DNA from: Undaria pinnatifida
Lineage: Eukaryota; Sar; Phaeophyceae; Laminariales; Alariaceae
Assembly (NCBI GenBank): GCA_012845835.1
Contig: JABAKD010000027.1
Span: 15,472,073 to 15,536,072, forward strand
DNA: 64,000 bases
Direction: 5' to 3'
A program made the translations under genes and the position numbers. The notes below the pieces were generated by a model. The model ran no database searches and was not told where the DNA came from. It saw only the letters and a list, made by a program, of their open reading frames with translations. Below, in pieces: positions 60,228 to 64,000 of this stretch (its first letter is position 1; the number at the start of each line of letters is the position of its first letter).

Positions 60228-61019
60228 GGTAGAGTAGACCACGGGATCCTGTACAACAGAAACAAAGTAAGCACGACAGAGCGACAGGGAGTCACCAGCA
60301 CTTTTTTCCATCAGGCAGTGGTACACGTGTACACGTATATATCGTATGATATCATAGCTGAAGTCGTGCGTCCGCCACGAAAAGATAAAAGTGAATCGGA
60401 CGCCAGCGTACGTACGTATCACGCCCATGCTGGTACATAATTTGATGACTCGCAGCTGGAACCGACTATGCCGGATGCCACCACGGAAACCAAATAATGA
60501 TGTAACGAAGACCACTGATAGGGACAGCTTACGCTATGCCTACAATGGGACCCGAAGGGTGCGCCAGCTAGCGTTGGGCTGCGAAAGCAGCTGAGTTCAA
60601 TCGACACACGACGCGTATGAAAATACGTGGAAGTGTGGTGAGCTAAAGCTTTATTTTTCCCCATCCGCCGGAGGATTAAAAAAAAAAAAAAAAAAAAATG
60701 TACGTACAAATCCGAGGAGAAAAAAGCATCAAGGAAGGAAGAAAAGACGAAAAAACGAGACAAATAGAAAAACGAAGCAAGGAAGATAACTCGTATCACA
60801 GGGGAGGTGTATGATAGCGAGGTAAAGGCAGGCGGCACAGCGCCATGGAAAAAACAAAATTACGCGTCCGATGTAGGCAAAATATAAAAGGGCAGCCACG
60901 TATTGGACGTAGTAGTTGAATACGTGATCTCGCCAGCAAGGGGGTTGCGGCGAAAAATATCAACTACACAAACCAGCCAGCGCTATCAAAACGTATGCGT
61001 ACGAAACCCGAGGCATTTG

Positions 61020-61445
61020 AAAAACACGAAGAGAACAAAAAAAAGCAAGGAAAGGAAAGGAAAGGAAAGGGAAAGACCATAACAATCATAGCAGATCCTA
61101 GACACTGACGGAAAAAGGCATTGGGCCCATGGAGGGCATCAATTGCGTAAAGGCCACTGAGGGGAGAACGCAGCAAGGCGAAGTAGTCCGGGCGGCCCTG
61201 CACTAGCTACTTACGGCCATGGGAAAGCACACATACGCCAGAACGATGATGGCCAGACCCAGACTTCAGTCTCTTGGGCAGGACGCCCCCCCCCGCCCCT
61301 CCCCCACTCGCCCCCTCACCCCCCCGCCGCGTATTGGTGTCAACGGTGGGTGGCGCGGCCACAGCCTTCGCGTGTCGCTGTGCAGTCCTACAGCTCTCCG
61401 CGTCGTGCCATTGCAACATGATTGCCTGCACCCCCTCGTCAACCC
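61020..61445 (-). repeat. Dispersed repeat R2, copy C (inverted, partial)
   Basis: The minus strand reads TGGCACGACGCGGAGAGCTG, a short G-rich block (complement of 61284-61326), CTTGGGCAGG complement, CTTCGCCTTGCTGCGTTCTC and GTGTCTAGGATCTGCTATGA. It diverges after the AAAGG-type tract at 61030-61080. Confidence 0.6.
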
Positions 61446-61879
61446 GTCGAAACCTTCTGCCGACCTTATGTGCAGCCGTTCTCCACCCGTCCAACTTCAT
61501 GCCAATTTCCGTCTTGTCTTCCTCGTATCGACCACTCAATCGATCGAATTTACAGCTGATGGATACCAGGTAAATGATATTCGACTACTTAAGTGGCCAA
61601 ACTCACAGCTGACGTATTTTGAAATAGTTTATACAGTTGTGTATGTTATGTATATATACAAACATACTTATCTTAATAGTTTCCCTGCGCTGGCTAGATT
61701 GGTACATCCCTGGCCTCTCAGGCCTCTTTCACTTGAGCACCGCCTCCTTCCATTACTTGCGGAACGGTCCAACTTTTCTTTGATTTCTTCCTTTACCTTT
61801 ACCTTTCTTTTTTTTGTTTCTTCGTTTTTCAGTTTCACGAAGTATCATCGTACCATGTCCCAGCTGAGCTCAGATTGGC

Positions 61880-62300
61880 TCATCAGCTCAGCAGCGCAGC
61901 ACCGTGCGGTGCCGTGCGGCGCCGTGCCCTGTGGTGAGGTGCGGTACCGTGCCGTGCTGTGCCGTGCTGTGCCGTGCTGTGCTGTGCCGTGCTGCGTGCT
62001 GTACTTACTTTTCGGTACACGCTAGGTATCATTACGAGGTATCATGCCAGGTACCGGTACACCAGGTATGTACGTACTACTTGTTAAATCACAAAAAATG
62101 CACTCCCAGGTCAGCCCAGCTTAGCTATAGCTCAGCAGCGCAGCGCAGCGCCGTGCGGTACCGTGCCCTGTCGTGCCCTGTCGTGCCCTGCCGTGCCCTG
62201 CCGTGCTGCGCTGTGCTGCGCTGTGCTGTGCTTTCTTCCAAACATACAGTACCAGGTATCGTGCCAAGTACCAGGTACCAGGCACCGGTATGTACGTGTG
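61880..62300. repeat. Duplicated GTGCC/GTGCT minisatellite block
   Basis: Two blocks (about 61880-62075 and 62110-62300) each begin AGCTCAGCAGCGCAGCRCCGTG, pass through CCGTGCTGTGCCGTG or CCGTGCCCTGTCGTG units, and end in AGGTATC, CCAGGTACC and ATGTACGT words. Confidence 0.7.
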
Positions 62301-62435
62301 TATTCGTTTTTTTGCTTTTTTTATTGGTTGTCCTCTCTTTGTCCTCTTCATGTTTTGTTTTGTTTTCGCAATTTACACCCATACTGCCGATCAGAGCGTG
62401 ATATCGCCAGCAAGCACACAGCAAAACACAGGGCA

Positions 62436-62714
62436 ATGAGCTCTGCACAAGATATTCTTGGCATTATCAAATCGCTTGTTTCAACTTATCATGGGCCTCT
62501 TCTTTCTGCCACCTTCACATTTTCTTTTATTCTTGCTTGCGCGAGGGTAGCGGGTGGCGTCAGCCGCCCACGGAGCGGAGCTCGTGAACTTTTTTATATT
62601 AATGCAAAAACGTCAGTGACGCTGACCCAGTTGGTGCTCTGCCCAGATAATGGACACCTAGTCGATATGTGCATCATTTGCCAGCCACGTGATGCCGTAT
62701 ACTTCGAAGGATAG
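62436..62714 (+). CDS. Hypothetical small ORF, 92 codons
   Basis: ATG-initiated: MSSAQDILGIIKSLVSTYHG, a hydrophobic span (LLSATFTFSFILACARVAGG), then SRPRSGARELFYINAKTSV and LVLCPDNGHLVDMCIICQPR. It could be a small membrane protein or an exon. A weakly similar GCGGGTGGCG and GCCGCCC word pair occurs at 46840-46860. No family recognised. Confidence 0.25.
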   Translation: MSSAQDILGIIKSLVSTYHGPLLSATFTFSFILACARVAGGVSRPRSGARELFYINAKTSVTLTQLVLCPDNGHLVDMCIICQPRDAVYFEG

Positions 62715-62904
62715 GTACTTTAGTGTTGGATATCGTATCGAAAATCTCGTTGCATGCATGCATATGTCGAAGTTATAGTTTTTAATGCTCGGATATCGTA
62801 TCGAATTTTTCCGTTCACCAATATGTCGATATTGATATATCATATCGGTTTTTTTCGATACAACTGGTACCGAAATATCGGAACTTGTATATTATAAAAA
62901 TGAA

Positions 62905-63020
62905 AATACACTCCAGCTGTGAGATCGAAACTTTTGTCGAAACTCATCTTTGCAAGCTGTGTGTGATACTCCGATCGCGCGTATTACGGGTTGTGTGTCC
63001 TCATTAAGGATATAGGTCGG
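62905..63020 (+). repeat. Dispersed repeat D (best copy)
   Basis: CAGCTGTGAGATCGAAAC, GTCGAAACTCATCTTTGCAA and GTGATACTCCGATCGCGCGT, then AGGATATAGGTCGGCG. Related copies: 8297-8425, 12270-12350, 19950-20040 and 33735-33795, all in the + sense. Class unknown. Confidence 0.6.
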
Positions 63021-63082
63021 CGACTCCACTTGCAACTACAGTGTAGCTATCAGGGTCCACAAGGTGATGTTAGTCAGTCTGG

Positions 63083-63500
63083 GCGCGGAAACTATAAAAC
63101 CCGTTTTTGAGGGGGACAAAATCTGACGGCTGTGGAAGGAAATGCATCAGTTTATCAAGTGAATCCTGTAAATCGAATAACCGGTGAGGGGAGGGCGGAG
63201 TTTTCAAGAACGTGGGGGGCTGGGTTTGACGAAGAGGGAGCGGGGGGGGGGGGGGGCGGGACGGGCGGGGCAGCTCAATCTGTGCGTGAAACTATAAATC
63301 CTGTAAAGGGATAAATCTGACGGTTTTGGAAAGAATGCACCAGTTTATCATGGGGGGGGGGCGGGATGGGCGGGGTAGCTCAATCTGTGCGTGGAAACTA
63401 TAAATCCTTTAAGGGGATAAATCTGACGGTTTTGGAAAAAATGCACCAGTTTATCACGTATATCCTGTAAGTCGTACAATCAGTGAGGAGGGGGCGGAGC
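63083..63500. repeat. Tandem repeat with AAACTATAAA and G-rich spacers
   Basis: AACTATAAA falls at 63089, 63289 and 63396. Units share AAATCTGACGG, TTTTGGAAAGAATGCACC and AGTTTATCA, and the spacers carry GGGGGGGCGGGA-type runs. Confidence 0.75.
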
Positions 63501-64000
63501 GTTCGAGGGGGTGGGGGTGGGAGTGGGGGGGGGAGGGGGGGGGGCGGGCGAAACATCTATATTTCGTATAGAGCACGTTTTGCCCTCCTTCGGGTGGCAT
63601 CTAAGATCCCTAAATGTCCAAACTTGAGATTTGTAGACGAAACGTCGACAAACGGTTACAATACAGACACCCCTCGTGTTGATTTCCGGTAATTTGCCCA
63701 AGTTCCGTCCAAGTGCTGCTGATATCATATACCGGCACCAGGTACCAGAATCGAACAACCAGATTTCCCCTCCTGCCTACGGTGCTTATATACCCGACAC
63801 CCCCTTCCCCCGGAACACGGTTCGTTTCCTACGTAGATAATCGACTTCCCCTCCCCCCTCCAAAAAGGTGCACTTCCTGGGATGGAGCACACGGTCGGAC
63901 GCCGTGATTGGGCGAGTGTCGACCGACATTCAGCCTCCTGGCACGGTCACAAGGCCTTGGCGAGACGACCTCAGAGAGGGATCCGCCGTAGAAGTGCTGA

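Overview
This is a eukaryotic nuclear window, most likely from a stramenopile alga of the brown-algal type. That call is an inference: it rests on a plant/algal-style P-class PPR protein, many introns of 0.3 to 5.8 kb, middling GC, and dense microsatellites, SINEs and MITEs. No prokaryotic gene organisation, rRNA gene, intact tRNA gene or CRISPR array was seen.

The main gene is one PPR (pentatricopeptide repeat) gene on the + strand. I rebuilt it by hand as 17 exons from 7267 to 36912. All 16 introns agree in phase and the joined reading frame is 1030 codons plus stop. It encodes a Ser-rich N-terminal extension followed by about 22 PPR motifs, so the product is probably an organellar RNA-binding protein. 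The introns contain SINE, hAT-like and mariner-like elements, simple repeats and two minus-strand ORFs of unknown status.

The most unusual signal is what I call exon echoes. At least nine of the 17 exons (4, 6, 8, 10, 13, 14, 15, 16, 17) have decayed local tandem copies of their own ends, usually with the splice junction, in the adjacent intron or, for the last exon, in the 3' flank. Exon 8 has five decayed copies of its acceptor side upstream. Downstream it has a roughly 77-bp satellite built from its last bases and donor site. The introns seem to have grown partly by repeated duplication of exon-intron junctions.

Left flank (1-7266): two mariner-like MITEs, a decayed Ty3/gypsy-like integrase on the minus strand, and a tandem repeat carrying splice-donor-like words. 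Right flank (36913-64000): mostly repeats, with several candidate exons. These include Cys-rich minus-strand exons at 49035-53102, a divergent pair of short coding segments at 55.3-55.9 kb, and a near-perfect palindrome of about 1.64 kb (before a later insertion) that carries two tail-to-tail copies of a truncated 5' gene fragment. One palindrome arm has a PIF/Harbinger-like element whose empty site survives in the other arm.

Two short palindromic words, TACCWGGTA (at least 16 copies) and CTATTAATAG (6 copies), are scattered through the window far above chance.
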